NCBI GenBank assembly: GCA_019426215.1 | Contig: CM033392.1 | Coordinates: forward strand, 33,090,814 to 33,154,813 | DNA from: Buddleja alternifolia | Lineage: Eukaryota; Streptophyta; Magnoliopsida; Lamiales; Scrophulariaceae | Direction of reading: 5' to 3' | Length of the DNA stretch: 64,000 bases | Notes under the pieces: generated by a model | What the model was told of the DNA's origin: nothing | Seen by the model: the letters and a program-made list of their open reading frames with translations, nothing else | Database searches by the model: none | In this document: piece by piece, positions 45,685-58,024 of the stretch | How the letters are laid out: every line of letters begins with the position of its first letter | Position numbering within the stretch: the first letter of the stretch is position 1 | Position numbers and translations under genes: made by a program

Positions 45685-45818
45685 TTGTTCATTTTAGTTT
45701 TTGATTTTTCATTTAAATTTTCATAATTCTTAGTTTTTCGTTTATTTGTAACCTTTCTTTTATTTTATTATTCTAATTTTTTTTCTTGTGTTTATTTGTT
45801 AGGTGTAATTTGTGGTGC

Positions 45819-48092
45819 ATGACCCGCTCTTCTAACGAGCCCCTATACAATTTTGAGCCGGAGATAAAGCGTGTTCTTCGATCTAGTAGACAAGCTCGAG
45901 AAATGGCCGACAATCTAAATCCAAATGGAAATTTTCCCGACATAAATCTTCCGGAAAACAGGGAATGGCTGCAAAATCTTTTCCAAGCTATGCAACCGGC
46001 ACCTCCTCAAAGACTTCCATCGGTCCGGGAAAGTCTACCTCCAAGGGTCCACACCATACCGGGGCCCGTAGTCTTTCCAAATTTCTTTGCACCAAATTAT
46101 CACATTCCGTCACACATCTTTAGCATGGTGCAAAGCGAACCCTTCTATGGAGAGCCCCATGAATCACCTCATGAGCATTTGGAGACTTTAGACGACACTC
46201 TCATGACTACCCAATTTCATCCACGGGATCTCGATGCAATTCGTCTAAGAGTCTTCCACTTCTCATTAAAGGAAAGGGCGACCATGTGGTACAAGTCTCT
46301 ACCACCCCAATCCATCACAACATGGGGACAAATGGTTGATGCCTTTTTGAGCAAATTCTTTCCACCCTCCAAAATCAACGAGCTAAGGAGCAATATTAAA
46401 GAGTTTAAGCAAGGGACTCATGAGTCCTTAGCCGAGGCATGGGCTAGATATAAAAACATGCTCCGAAAATGCCCGGATCACAACCTAAAGTTGAGCGAGC
46501 AAGTACTACGATTCCATAATGGAGTTTGATCGCGCATCCTAAATAGGCTCAATGCCGGCGCCGGTGGTGATCTCCTTGGGCTCGATTGCCAAAGTGTGTG
46601 GGACAAGATTGAGCAATTAGCCTGGGAAGATGAACTCTATCCCGATGATGAAGAAGTCACACCCACCAGAAAAATTGCTTGTGTTCAAGAAGAAGTTGCT
46701 TTGGAAACAATGGTTGGCAATGTTAACTATGTTGGAAATGCCAATCGACCTCAATTGAACTTCCATGTGCCCGAAAATTTTCCAAGGAGGCCCAATCCGG
46801 CACAAAATGCCCATCCCGGCGTCTATCAAGCACCAAGGCCCCCATTCAACAATAACCAAGCTCAAAGGTAAGGTAATCCTCATGTACAAAGGCAAGTTAG
46901 GCCTCCTACAACCGATGAACGTCTTGATGAGGAAATAAAGAAATCGGATTCAGCAATCAACGAACTCCGTACTATGATGAAGGATTTAATGATGGATATG
47001 AAGGATTTGAAGACACAAATGGGTCAAATGGCAAAGACAATCAGCGAGAGAGCCCCGGGAACTTTACCAAGTGACACAGAAAAGAACCCGAAAGAGCAAT
47101 GCTATGGAATTACATTGAGAAGTGGCGAACAGGTAAAAGGTGATAATGTTCGCACTGATGCGCCCGAGGGCCCATCCATCCATGCCCAGGCGCCCTTGTC
47201 GCTGCGCCAAGGCGCCGATTGTCACGCCCAAGCGCCACATTCTGTATCCTCCACAGCTGGACCTTCAACTCCAACGCATCATCCCATCGAGGTTCGTCTT
47301 CCATTTCCAAATGCACAAAAAACGAAAAAGAAGGATATGGATCAGATTTTCCGTAGGATTGTGGCGACTCTTTGTGAGGACCCGGGGAGGCTCACCATTC
47401 CGTGCACCATTGGCCCTCTTACTTTTGAAAAGGTTATTTGCGATACGGGAGCAAGTATCAATCTCCTCCCGTATTCTCTCTTCAAGAAGTTGGGCCTTGG
47501 AAATCCCAAACCGACATCAATGAGCCTCCAACTCGCCGATGGATCAATTAAGAGACCAAAGGGGATAATAGAAGATGTTATTGTACAAGTTGACAAATTC
47601 TTTTTCCGGGTTGATTTTGTGGTCCTTGATATGGAGGAAGATGTTGAGATGCCCTTGATTCTAGGAAGACCTTTCCTAGTCACTAGCAATGCCAAGATCG
47701 ACATGGGAAAAGGTAAGTTATCATTGAGGGTAGGAGATGTAAAAGTGATATTTGATGCTTCTAATAACAGGAAACCATCTATGGATGATCTTACTTGTTC
47801 CAATATCGATGTTATTAACCCTTCTCTTGATGAGAAATGTGCAAATGGCAAGGCTAAGGGCACACTCGAGTTGGAGGATGAGATTCCCTATGATAAACAC
47901 AATAAAGAGGGAAAAGAAGATTTATGCATGAAATACATTCCACCCCATCGCCGTGCTCGTAAGATTGAAAAGACTCATCCAATACAAAGGGCTTATTGCA
48001 AAATCCCGCAATATGAGTGGAAGCAAGTAGACCATGGAGCTAAAAGGAGGCATGACAAGGATTTGGTCGTGTTAAATGGACCACCTATTTGA
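45819..48092 (+). pseudogene. Element G gag-protease, two in-frame stops
   Basis: A 758-codon frame from ATG 45819 (MTRSSNE, matching the F start) to the stop at 48090-48092. It is broken only by TGA at 46527-46529 (where CGA would give NGVRSRI) and TAA at 46869-46871 (where CAA would give AQRQGN). Both are C-to-T changes. Domains: Gag with the retrotransposon-gag core (about residues 70-250: FYGEPHE, PRDLDAIRLRVFHF, WYKSLP, FLSKFFPPSK), a linker with an Ala/Pro-rich stretch, then an aspartic protease with CDTGASINLLPYSLF (catalytic D-T-G) and LILGRPFL, the second conserved protease motif. No zinc knuckle is evident. Gag would build the particle and protease would mature it. The frame is in phase throughout, so inactivation is recent. 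Confidence 0.92.
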
Positions 48093-48138
48093 ACCTCAAA
48101 GAGCACAAAGTCGAGCTACCGACTCTAAACTAGCGCTT

Positions 48139-48156
48139 CTTGGGAGGCAACCCAAG
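48139..48156 (+). repeat. Hairpin after element G protease stop
   Basis: CTTGGG-AGGCAA-CCCAAG, a perfect 6-bp stem with a 6-nt loop, 47 nt after the stop codon. GGGAGGCAACCCAA-type sequences recur at this place in plant Athila/TR-GAG elements, from memory. Confidence 0.75.
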
Positions 48157-48449
48157 TTTGTAAGTTTGTTTTTCTTTTTGATTTTGTTTTTGTTTTGTTT
48201 AGTTTGTTTCTTTATGTTGTGTTCAAACATGCACTTTTGGCATGTATGTTTTCTTATGCTTGATGGTTTGAAAAGTTGAAGTGTTAGATATGATGCAAAT
48301 TTGGACCATGCTCATTTTACTCGAGAGGAGGAGAAGCTATAGGATTATGTATTGGAAGTTTAAGGATGTTTTTCAACATCCTTGGTTGTAAGTGTTCTTT
48401 TACTGTTGTGTATGCTTGTTGTAACAACATTGGGGACAATGTTGGATTT

Positions 48450-48463
48450 AAGTTTGGGGGTGT
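48450..48463 (+). repeat. Second polypurine-like tract in element G
   Basis: AAGTTTGGGGGTGT, identical to the terminal tract at 49723-49736, 1.27 kb upstream of the 3' LTR. It could prime plus-strand DNA internally. Confidence 0.7.
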
Positions 48464-49722
48464 TTAGAAGAGTACTTATTTTGAACTTTGATGGTGCAAT
48501 CCTAATTTTTAGCTTAATTTTAGGGAAAGTTTGTTTGATATCATGTTTATATGCTTCTTTGTTGAGAAAATCAAGCATGAAAAATTTTTAGTCCTTCCAA
48601 TTGATGCATTGAAATTGATTGACTTGGAAAAATGGCATGAATTCTTGAAATAATCTGAATTTAATGGAATATATATATCTTTGAAATTGCTCGTGGAGAC
48701 CTAGACTAGAATTGATTCTTTAGATGATTCACAATACACTTAAATCGAAGGTAGAGGAGTTGAGAGGATAACCATCTTGAGACACTTAAGGAATTATTCC
48801 TAAAAATATTAACTTAGATTTCTCATAAGGTTATAAGTTGAGTAGTAATTTTATATGCTAACAATGAATTGAAAATGTTGAATTTTGGTATGACCAAAGT
48901 GGTCAGGCTAATACGTACCGGAGGTGAAAAGTTCCATGCCTATATACTGTACTATTATGCTAATTTGAGCTATGCTCAAGCCAAAAGAAGTGAATTGTTT
49001 AAAAGATCTAGTTTTATTTCGTGGCCTTTGATACTCGAGTGATTAAATCCTTAGGAGTGTCTCTACACTTAATGCCCCAAAACTATCTAGTTTGGGAGTC
49101 ATTGGTCTAAAACTTGTTACATGGGTGTCATAGAAAGCCTAATGGAATAAAACATTGCACATGATCTAGCCTTAATGAAGTTTAATGGAAATTCCATATG
49201 AATTGAATGTTGAATATTTGAGATAATGAAATTTAAATGGCTATGAGATTTTCTATAATTCTTGTGCCTTGTGTTTGATCAAAAGTTGATAGATATGGGA
49301 TTAATGTCCAAAATTTGGTAAGGATGCCTCTCGACTATAATACCCTAGATTTATTTTTTACTATACCCTAGGGAGTCGTTTCAAGTATTGGTGTGACATG
49401 AGCAAAAGTAGTTGATATGTATATATATATTTGTGAACTTTAAAAGGTTGATTTTATGTCATTCATTCTTGTTGATCATATTGAGATGTGTTGATTCGGT
49501 TGGGATTGAAAATTTGCTAGATTTTGTGGGTATATCTTATGCAAACCCTCACGAGACTATAACTCGTCCTTTGAGGTAACTCAAAGGTTTAAAGGCTTGT
49601 TGCACCCGCTAAGTGCAATCGTTTACTCCACGAAAGTGAGTTAGCTAGTTGTTTTGTTTTCTCCCATTGAATGATGTTGGTCTTGCCTTATAGCTCTTAT
49701 TGCTCGAGGTCGAGCAATTGAT

Positions 49723-49736
49723 AAGTTTGGGGGTGT
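49723..49736 (+). promoter_or_regulatory. Polypurine tract, element G
   Basis: AAGTTTGGGGGTGT directly before the 3' LTR TGAT. Confidence 0.85.
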
Positions 49737-51640
49737 TGATAAGAGGTGTTTTTACGTGTTTTTAAGACCGTAATTCTTATGATTTGGATTCACTTATTGC
49801 TTAAATCATGTCACATTTGCATTTAATAGGTGTGTTAAGTGAATACAGGTAATACATGAAGAAAAGGGAAGAAAAACGATGTGCAAAACAAGTTCAAGCA
49901 TGTTTTTCAACACCTAGGCGGTTAATGCATCTCCTACCACATTCGAGCGATAATTCCGTACATTTTGAGACCGACTTAGACAAAGTTTCCTTCTACAAAG
50001 TTTTAGATGTATGTCTTAGCTTCAAATGGGAACTTGAAACATCCAAATCGGAGGTCTATATAGATAATTGTGAAGGAAATACGATTGCTGCGCCGAACAG
50101 AGAAGTACATGTGCGAAGATACGTCCCAACGCCCTCCTAGTCATGCCTAGGCATGGATAGTCCGAATGTTACTCCTTTTCAGCCTAAATTCCAGCATTAT
50201 ATGATGGGTAAGAATCACTTTTGGCCATAATTCAGCACATGTGTTGAGGGGTTGTCATAAGTGTGTTTCTTGGTAGATTTACTTTATGGGCGCCAAATCA
50301 GAAACAACCTCCATGTTGAAACGTAATTTAGGTATACTTAGAGACCGAATTGGACAAAATGTCCTTCTGGAAAGTTGTAGATCTATGTTTTATCTGAACA
50401 TGGGGACTTGAATCATCCAATTTGGAGATCTGTGGAGAATTTTATGAGGAAACTACTAAGACTGCGCTGGAAAGCAAGAAAATGGCAGCATGCATGTGTT
50501 TTGTTGAAGTTTTCACATGGTTATGCTTGGTGGAATTCTTAAGGGCCGAAAGTTTAGCATTTTTTAGCTGGTTGGAATCTTAAAAGCCAAACTTTAAGCA
50601 TCACCTTAGGTGGAATTCTCATTGGGGAACTTTAATGAGAATTCTTAATGCATACTTTAGTGGAATTTTGGCTATAAAAGGAGGGGAACCCATACTCTTC
50701 ATCATTCACTATCAATTTCAGATTCTTGGAGGAGAGGAGGAGGAGGAATCAGTCCTCAAGCTTCATTCATCACCATTCTTCATCATTCTAAGAGGAGAAA
50801 GCTAGGAATTGAAGCTCCAATCAAGGGGCCATCATCTATCACATTAGAGGGAGTTTTTATAGCCTTTTCATTTCATTCATGTCTATGAACATGTGTATTT
50901 ATTCATTATTGTTTTTCATAATATCTATCATGAACTAAATTCATAAGACTAAGGCCATGTAAGGTCAAATTGTGATATATGCTTATAATAGATGATTGTT
51001 GAGGTTATACTTATATTGTTATGTGATGTGAATTGTGTTTTTGTCTATCTTGCATATACTTGATCACTATATGTTAGAATCTTATGCCTAGGTTAATATT
51101 TCGGGAGAAAATTGACTTAGGGTGCAAGAAATTCACATCATGACCCGTAACTAATGAGGAATTGCCCTAGACATAGGTAAAGATTCCTGGGTGAAGTTGT
51201 TCGATTCAAATCGAGTGAACTCTAGTACGTTAATGCATGTTTAGTGGTTAGATTTCCGGATAGGAATATTTGGGAAATCACGATCTAAGCATAGGAGTTT
51301 ATACGCGAGACATCGGTTATTCTCTACCCTCGGAGCTCTCACCATAACAATATAAGCGTAATCCTTCAACGAGAATCTTTATAAGTATAATTGATCAATT
51401 TGAACCTAGCATGTGCCTTAGTCTCCCTTTCTATTTTGTTTTAAATCATTTGTTCAACCTTGTTCTTATCTTACGCATTTCACACTCATTTTACCTTTAT
51501 TGTTTTGATCTTTGTTGTTATAAAATCTTAAACTAGAATTCAAGTCCTTGTGGTTCGACAATCCGGACTTCTCGTCCACTTTTATTACTACACACGACTA
51601 GTGCACTTGCTAGTATAGCACGTTAGCTTTTAGCGTGTCA
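49737..51640 (+). repeat. Element G 3' LTR
   Basis: 1904 bp. Differs from the 5' LTR at about five bases, one G in the G-run after the TATA box (50673-50679) and one extra GAG unit in the GGAGGAGAGGAGG stretch. Confidence 0.97.
50673..50679 (+). promoter_or_regulatory. TATA box in element G 3' LTR
   Basis: TATAAAA in GGCTATAAAAGGAGG; transcription from here would enter Sirevirus D antisense to its genes. Confidence 0.65.
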
Positions 51641-53588
51641 CAATGCCTTCTTCTTGGCAATATCCTTGAGCAACAAGTCTGGCCTTGTTCCTTATAACAA
51701 TACCATTCTTGTCCATCCTGTTTCTATAAACCCATCTAGTCCCAGTAACTCCTTGGTGAGTTGGTCTTGGTACTAGTGTCCAAACCTTACTACGTTCTAA
51801 CTGATTTAGCTCTTCTTGCATAGCTTCAATCCAATTAGGATCACTTAGCGCTTCATCCACTTTCTAAGGTTCCATTTGAGATAGGAAGCTTGCGAACATG
51901 GCCTCATTAACTGTAGCGGCCCTTGTTTGTACAGGCGCTCCAACATCTCCAATATTTTGCTCTGGTGGATGATCACGTAGCCATAGTCTATCTGGCTGGA
52001 ACGGGTAAAGAGGTTGATTAGGCACTTGATTAACTTCTTGCACATTCACTTGACTACCTTCATGTATGGGCGTTTCAAATTCACAGATTTTATTTTGCTC
52101 TTGATGATCATTCCCATCATGATCATCAGTAGTTCTTACAGTATTATCCTTAATAAACTAGCGAGTAATCTTAGGAGGGGCACCAAGATCTCATCATTGT
52201 CGTCACTTTCATCATCAATGATGATCTTTGACGCTTGATGACACATATCTTCAACTCCTACATCATTAGCGTTAACCTTACCCGGTTCTTGGTTAACATC
52301 ATCAAAAACAACATGAATGGATTCCTCAACCTTTGATTTGATCTTATTGAGGATGCAAAAATTCTTTTCATTTTTGGCATAGCCTAGAAAGATTCCCTCA
52401 TCCGCTTTAGGATCAAATGTCTTTAGGCTTTGGGATCCATTATTATGAATAAATCATTTTGAACCAAAGATGTGAAAATATGAAACATTTGGCTTACGTC
52501 CCTTCCATAGTTCATATGGAGTTTTTCCATGCTGTTTGTTGATCATGCAACAGTTTTGAGTTTAACATGCAGTGTTGATTGCTTCGGCCCAACACCTAGG
52601 AGCAAGCTTAGACTCTGCTAACAGTGTCCTAGCGGCTTCCTTGAGCATTCTGTTCCGGCGCTCAGGAACACCGTTCTATTGAGGAGTTCTAGGGGCTGAA
52701 TACTCATGATGTATTCCATTCTCTACACAGAACTTCTCAACAACTTTGTTAGTAAACTCTGTACCATGATCGCTCCTTATTATTTCAACCTTAAGATTTT
52801 TCAACGTTTGAAGTTGCTGAATAAGCGATGTTAGCTTGTCACATGTTTCCTCTTTAGATGAAAGAAACTCTACCCAAGTAAATCGAGAGAAATCATCTAC
52901 TATCACAAAAGTATACTTTTTACCACTCACATTGATCGTTTGAACGGGTCCAAATAGATCCATGTGAAGTAGTTCAAGTATTCTAGAGGTACATACACAG
53001 GGCTTTCTCTTGAAGGATGATTTAACTTATTTTCCTATTTGACAAGCACCACAAAGGCGATCCTTGTGAAATGGTCCTTTAGGTAATCTCTCTACAAGAA
53101 TTAACATTACAAGTTGAGAGATTGTTTTAAAGTTGAGGTGATTCATTTTTCTATGCCATAACCAACCCGTTTTAGATTTATTTTTAGCCACAAAGCATGT
53201 AGGGTGGTTGTCTATTGTTGAACCCAATCTACCAAATAAATATTATTTGTTCTTTTTCCTATCAATTTAGTAAATCCAGTCTTAGCGTCATTAATATAGC
53301 GATAGTCACTTGAAAATATGACTTCAAATCCTTTATTACAAAATTGACTTATGCTTAAAAGATTATGCTTAAGACCATCAACATAATATACATCACTTAT
53401 CATGATGTTCCCCTATGCATAGCACCTATACCTTTGTTTTTACCTTTGGAGTTGTCACCAAATACAACTTGCGGACCACTGGTAGCTCGATAGTTGATCA
53501 AGAGATCCTTGAAGCCTGTCATATGCCTTGACGACCCACTATCGATGTACCAAACAGAAGTATCGTTTCTAGCTCTAGATACCTGCAT
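51641..53588 (-). pseudogene. Sirevirus D protease, integrase and start of reverse transcriptase
   Basis: First part of the Sirevirus pol, minus strand. Protease: WYIDSGSSRHMTG at about 53550, with D-S-G as the catalytic triplet. Pre-integrase: LWHRKMNHLN and CGACQIGK supply His and Cys zinc ligands. Integrase core: MDLFGPV with the first Asp, VDDFSRFTWV, IRSDHGTEF with the second Asp, and ENGIHHEYSAPRTPQ with the catalytic Glu, followed by a stop in place of Gln before NGV. Reverse transcriptase start: WIEAMQEELNQLERSKVWTLV and RNKARLVAQGYCQEEGI, then element G. Stops and frameshifts separate the blocks. The other half of this domain is at 42457-43757. Confidence 0.9.
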
Positions 53589-53720
53589 TCAAAAGGAAAG
53601 ATCTATTTCTTTTTAGGTACCCATTGTGACTTGGGTCCTTTCACATTAGTAGCCTGAACTAGAACTTTAGGAACCATATTTGCTTAATCTTCATTGCGGG
53701 AGGATTAGACTTTTTGGGTT

Positions 53721-55532
53721 TCACCTTGTGTTCTGTGTGCTTTTTGCGTGCATAGTAATATCCTCGATTATAATAGTAATCATCATCATAATCATCATAT
53801 TATTGATAATATGACCTTGATCGTTGTGGATATTGACGTGGTATTTCCTTGGCACTGGCCTAGGGTGCACTTTGGGTGCTTGACGTTTAGCGTTTGATTC
53901 ACAGTGGTAAGGTTTCTCCTTAGCTTTTTGAGCATTTGGATAAACTTTTCTTTGTGAATCATTCACTTTTGTCTTTTCCTTGCCCGAGTTAGCATTGACT
54001 TTCTCATTTGGCCTCGTACCATTGTCTTTTGGTTCAATAGGTGTTTGACTCTTTGAACTGTTTTCAACAAAGAACACACCCTTTCTTTTGTTGTTCGCCG
54101 TAACATTAGATTTATTTTGTTGTTTTTTGAATTTATTGCATCCTAAACCGGTCTTCTCACCAAATAGTCTTGTTACCTCATTCACATTGTTTGGCTTTCT
54201 TGACGCGTTAGACAATGATGAGACGAGCTGCTCTGATTTAGCAAGTCTAGAAATCAGCTCAGCTTCTCTCTTGACTATTATATCAAGATCACTTTTCAAT
54301 TGAGTAATCATACTCTCAAGTGATTGGTTCTTCTCAATGCATTGTTGCTGAACTTGCAACTCTGCATTGAGTGTCACGTTATCACTTTTGAGCGTTGATA
54401 TGATATCAAAGTGATTTTGATATAACTTGGCGGCATCTTGAAAATCTTTATAATATTCTTTTATTTTGTCAAGTAATTCTTCATAAGAGAGAGAATAAGC
54501 TAATTCAGTGTTTACCTTAGATAGTGAGTCAGAAGAAGATTCATCATCTCTGGCCATGAGACATATTAGCGTTGAATCATCCACTGGCTCATCATCATCA
54601 CTACCCTCTTCTGAAGACTCCAGATCTTCAGGTGCGGATGCTGGTTCTGACTCCGTTAGCAAACCTTGTTGGCAAAGGTGCTCCTGAATTGGTTTCTATT
54701 CTAGTAATCCTACCTTGATGGCTTTGATATGTTTGGATGAGGGCAATTTACCTAGTAGTGCCCTGGTTTCCTGCAATTGTAACAAAGATTAGTTTTCATC
54801 TTTTGTTCATTTGTTAACCTTGCAGTTTGTGGTTTTGATACCACAGGCGCTTAGAGATTCTGTGGACAAGACGCTTGGTATTGATTTGGTGTTGGAGGAG
54901 GAGCAGAATACTGAGGCGCTTGAAACTGTTGTTGTGGTAGAGGAGGCGCTTGATATGAACTTTGTCCTTGATGCTTAGGACCTTTTCCTTTCTTTTCATA
55001 TCTCAAAAACTTTCCTAATCTATTCATTAGCACTAGTTCCTCTTCATCACTTATATTTGGCACTTTTCCTTTATTATCCGATTTACCCTTGATTGATGAT
55101 ATTAGCGCTCTAGACTCTATCACTGGACTGCTTACTACATCACTCACTGAATTAACTCAAATTCAAACGCTTTAAGTTCTGAAAAGGCATCTTCTGGAGT
55201 TAGGAAATCCAACATGTTTGATTCTCTCATAGCCGTTGTTTTCATCAAAAATCTACTCAGAAGACTTTTGAAAATTTTAACCACTATTTCTCGATTTTGT
55301 AAATCCATGCCTAAAGAGGTTAACTCCATAACAACAATATTAAATCTTATATCCAATTGGTCTAGCATCTCATTAGGCAACATCATAAAACCATTAAACC
55401 TTTCCTTGACAATCGAAAGCTTATTTTCCTTGAATTGCGTTGAACCACCACATATTGTAGCTAACTTATCCCATATTTTCTTATTTGTAGAGCACGACTT
55501 GACCTTGTTGAATAAGTTATCGTTATCACCGA
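53721..55532 (-). pseudogene. Sirevirus D gag, N-terminally truncated
   Basis: Begins inside the UBN2-type Gag domain (KSCSTNKKIWDKLATICGG, then QLDIRFNIVVMEL). The open frame extends to 55572, but its first ~13 residues come from the copia H LTR, so true homology starts at about 55532. A Pro/Gln-rich stretch follows. The zinc knuckle near 54790 reads CYNCRKPGHY, then a stop, then VNCP. The long C-terminal extension (53721-54662) is acidic, then coiled-coil-like (YEELLDKIKEYY, LKSDNVTLNAEL), then Lys/Pro-rich. At least two frameshifts are present. A coiled-coil Gag extension is typical of Sireviruses. Confidence 0.82.
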
Positions 55533-57588
55533 TGTTACAGTTTATGCCCGGTGGACCAATTTTTGGCGCCATTCTATGTAATAATAACTCTAGCTAAACG
55601 ATCTTTTTCATATAAATAAAGTTAATCTTTTGGCATTCTTTATTCATGTATATAGCTTGGTCTTAACTTAGAATAAAGTCTCGAAGAATCACACATAGCT
55701 ATGGGACATCATTGCGCATCGGGAATGGCAATGATGGAATATGTCTCCAAGGCTATGATCCTTAAACATATGTTCCAAGTCGTGAATGTGCTCGTCGAGA
55801 TGAAGGGATATCGATGAGACCTAAAAGACTTGCTTATATGATGCATACTCTTGATAGAGTGTATCTCGTTCCATAGATATTGGCACGGTGAAAGCCTATG
55901 CATATATGAGGGTTCCTATTGTAGGAATAGGTATACTGAACAACCCCATGGAAGTTCCATTAAATGGAATTCTGGTCGAATATGGAACTCCAAGTGGTCT
56001 TGTAGTATAAGAGTAATTCTTAGAACCTGAGGTTCCATTGGATGTCTTATACACAATTGAACATGTCTTAATTTGTTACATGTTTCCTTACATGTATGAA
56101 GGCACATGAGAATCAAGATGGGATCTATCTCTAACATTAGTCTTGTCAGTGAATCTCCTATGTTCACATAGTGAATCGGCTTTAGGAATCTTTGGTCGAA
56201 GTATGTTATCTAAATAGGCGTAGGGTTTCCTCGTTTAGATAGTCGAAAGTCAATCTCACCGTATTTTGGAAACATAGTTATTGAATTAATAGAGCTTCGA
56301 CCTCAGCCACTGCTCTAGATTTAATTGGGAGATTAGATGGAGGGATCTTACTTATACAAGGATCAGGATCACGAAAGGCGTATCTTTATCTTCGTCTTTG
56401 TCTAGGTCTTCGTGGCCCGTTGCTAGACAATAACCACGATTTGATGTGCCGAGAATTAATATGGTGATTAATTCGAGGCTTGATTGAATCAAATGAATGA
56501 TTTAATATAGTGCTTTCTATTTTAGGAAAACACGCTAGCACTTTGGGAAAGTGTACTTACTACTAGATAGTAGACGAGCCTAAGGGGTCACACACTTAAC
56601 TCGTGAGAGTCACTGCTTATATGATGTGATTAATCAATTTGAGGAAATTGTGGAAATTAGGAAAGTCTAGTCCTTTTCTAATATGGAATATGAATTAATT
56701 GAGGGGATTCAATTAATTCGACTATTTTAATCAATCTTGTAGAATTAATTAAATTAATGGACGTAGTAGAGTCCAAGTTTTTTACTTAGTTGGGCTTGGT
56801 CCAAGTTAAATAAATAGGTCAATTGGAATAAATGAATATAACTAAATGGGTTTTAATTATATGGGAATATTTATTTGATGGGTTTTGCCCATAATTAAAT
56901 ATGGAGTCAAAAATTAATTCTTGGACTCCAAATAAGGATGATGGCCGATTTTTAAGGCCTTGGCAGTTGGATTTCGAAACCTTGGTGAAGAAGGAAAGGG
57001 TTTTCTTCTTCTCCAAGTCTTCCAGTTGAATAAGGACTCTACGGTTCCTATTTTATATATATGTGAATGCAAGACTAAAACCCTAAGCTTTTTAGGAGTG
57101 CAAAATTTGAACACCCCAGCTGGAAAATTAAGAGAGAATTTTCCTTGTCATCCTTAAGCCAAAAATCGCCCCTTCCCTTGTTCCAACTAGACATTGTTTT
57201 GTTCATGTGTTGAACTTAACGATTCACATATTCTATCCCTTCACACAATCAAGCCTCGATTTTAGACTTAGATCTATTTCATTGGCTAGCACCAATAACA
57301 AAGTAGGTGGTGACTTGAATGAGGTGTGGATACATCTTAGAGGTGCGACATTTGGAGCACTAAAACCGGGATACAATTGACGGGCGATTCCTCCAAAAAA
57401 TAGTGTGGAATTGCACCACAGGGTTCAAAAGATCAAATTGGTTGCTACGATAATTTAATCGAAAGGTAAAAATTCTCGTAACCTTCTTGATAGCATAATC
57501 GAGCACATCATTAATCCTGTTTCGTGTGGTTGTACGTTTAAATTTTAAATTCCGCTGCCACGAGCCACCCGGGGAATGGAACACAACA
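55533..57588 (+). repeat. Copia H 5' LTR
   Basis: A 2056-bp LTR starting TGTTACAG (start inferred from comparison with 62842) and ending GGAACACAACA before the primer site. A TTTTATATATATG box lies at about 57048. It shares scattered blocks with the LTRs of A and B, such as TGGGATGTCATTG-like and AGGGATATCGATG. Confidence 0.8.
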
Positions 57589-57589
57589 G

Positions 57590-57602
57590 TGGTATCAGAG
57601 CC
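57590..57602 (+). promoter_or_regulatory. Primer binding site, copia H (tRNA-iMet)
   Basis: TGGTATCAGAGCC, a perfect match, one base after the LTR. Confidence 0.95.
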
Positions 57603-58000
57603 ATGGTTGGCTCGATTAAGCTATTTTATGTGTTAGCATGTTTTATTTAGGCGTATGTAAATTGGTGCATGTTAAAAATATGTTCGTCGTTTAGAATAAT
57701 TGATTTTTCGATTGGGGTATAATTGATAGTTTTTGAAAAGTTTTTTGGTTTTAAAAATTTAATTGGAAAAGATGAATCTTGGGTGTGTGTGGATTTATTT
57801 TGATGATGAAGGATGATTTTGGAATCACTGGTGGTAGGACGTCGCGAGATAATCAGACCGAAGGCTCAATTGTCGAGTGGTTATGCCTGGCTCGAGGTGG
57901 GATCGAATTTGTCCATCATTAACTGAATGAATCACTCATGGATGAAAAGGGAGAAATCCCGTACAACAACAGGCGCTGTCGCCCGAGCCCAGGCGCTGGC

Positions 58001-58024
58001 AGGCGAGACCTGGTGGTCTCGCCT
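58001..58024 (+). repeat. Perfect inverted repeat in copia H leader
   Basis: AGGCGAGACC and GGTCTCGCCT separated by TGGT, about 411 nt after the primer site. It is positionally equivalent to the copia B palindrome at 6357-6378 but unrelated in sequence. Confidence 0.85.

Larger units (their letters stand above)
48093..49722 (+). other. Element G non-coding region where pol would be
   Basis: About 1.6 kb between protease stop and polypurine tract, with no reverse transcriptase, RNase H or integrase remnant in any frame. It opens with a perfect hairpin (48139-48156) and contains a second polypurine-like tract (48450-48463). The rest is AT-rich with short open frames only. Confidence 0.8.
43758..51640 (+). 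mobile_element. Element G: non-autonomous gag-protease LTR retrotransposon (TR-GAG-like)
   Basis: A 7883-bp element with 1902- and 1904-bp LTRs, tRNA-Asp primer site, a Gag-protease frame, about 1.6 kb of non-coding DNA, a polypurine tract and target duplication CAATG. No integrase, reverse transcriptase or RNase H is present, matching the plant TR-GAG type of Athila/Tat-related non-autonomous gypsy elements. By eye the LTRs differ by five substitutions and two small indels. At the usual plant LTR rate this implies roughly 0.1 million years, the youngest insertion here. Mobilisation would need enzymes from an autonomous partner. Confidence 0.95.
35520..55532 (-). mobile_element. Sirevirus D (copia), 5'-truncated, split by element G
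   Basis: Minus-strand Sirevirus-type copia. Read from right to left it has gag, protease, integrase, reverse transcriptase, RNase H, a spacer with two polypurine tracts, a long extra ORF, a polypurine tract and the 3' LTR (35520-36909). Its gag is cut at 55532 by the LTR of copia H, so the 5' LTR and gag N-terminus are gone. Element G (43758-51640) is inserted in the reverse transcriptase. Without G the remaining length is about 12.1 kb. Placement in Sirevirus rests on the coiled-coil-rich Gag extension, multiple polypurine tracts and the extra 3' ORF. Confidence 0.88.
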
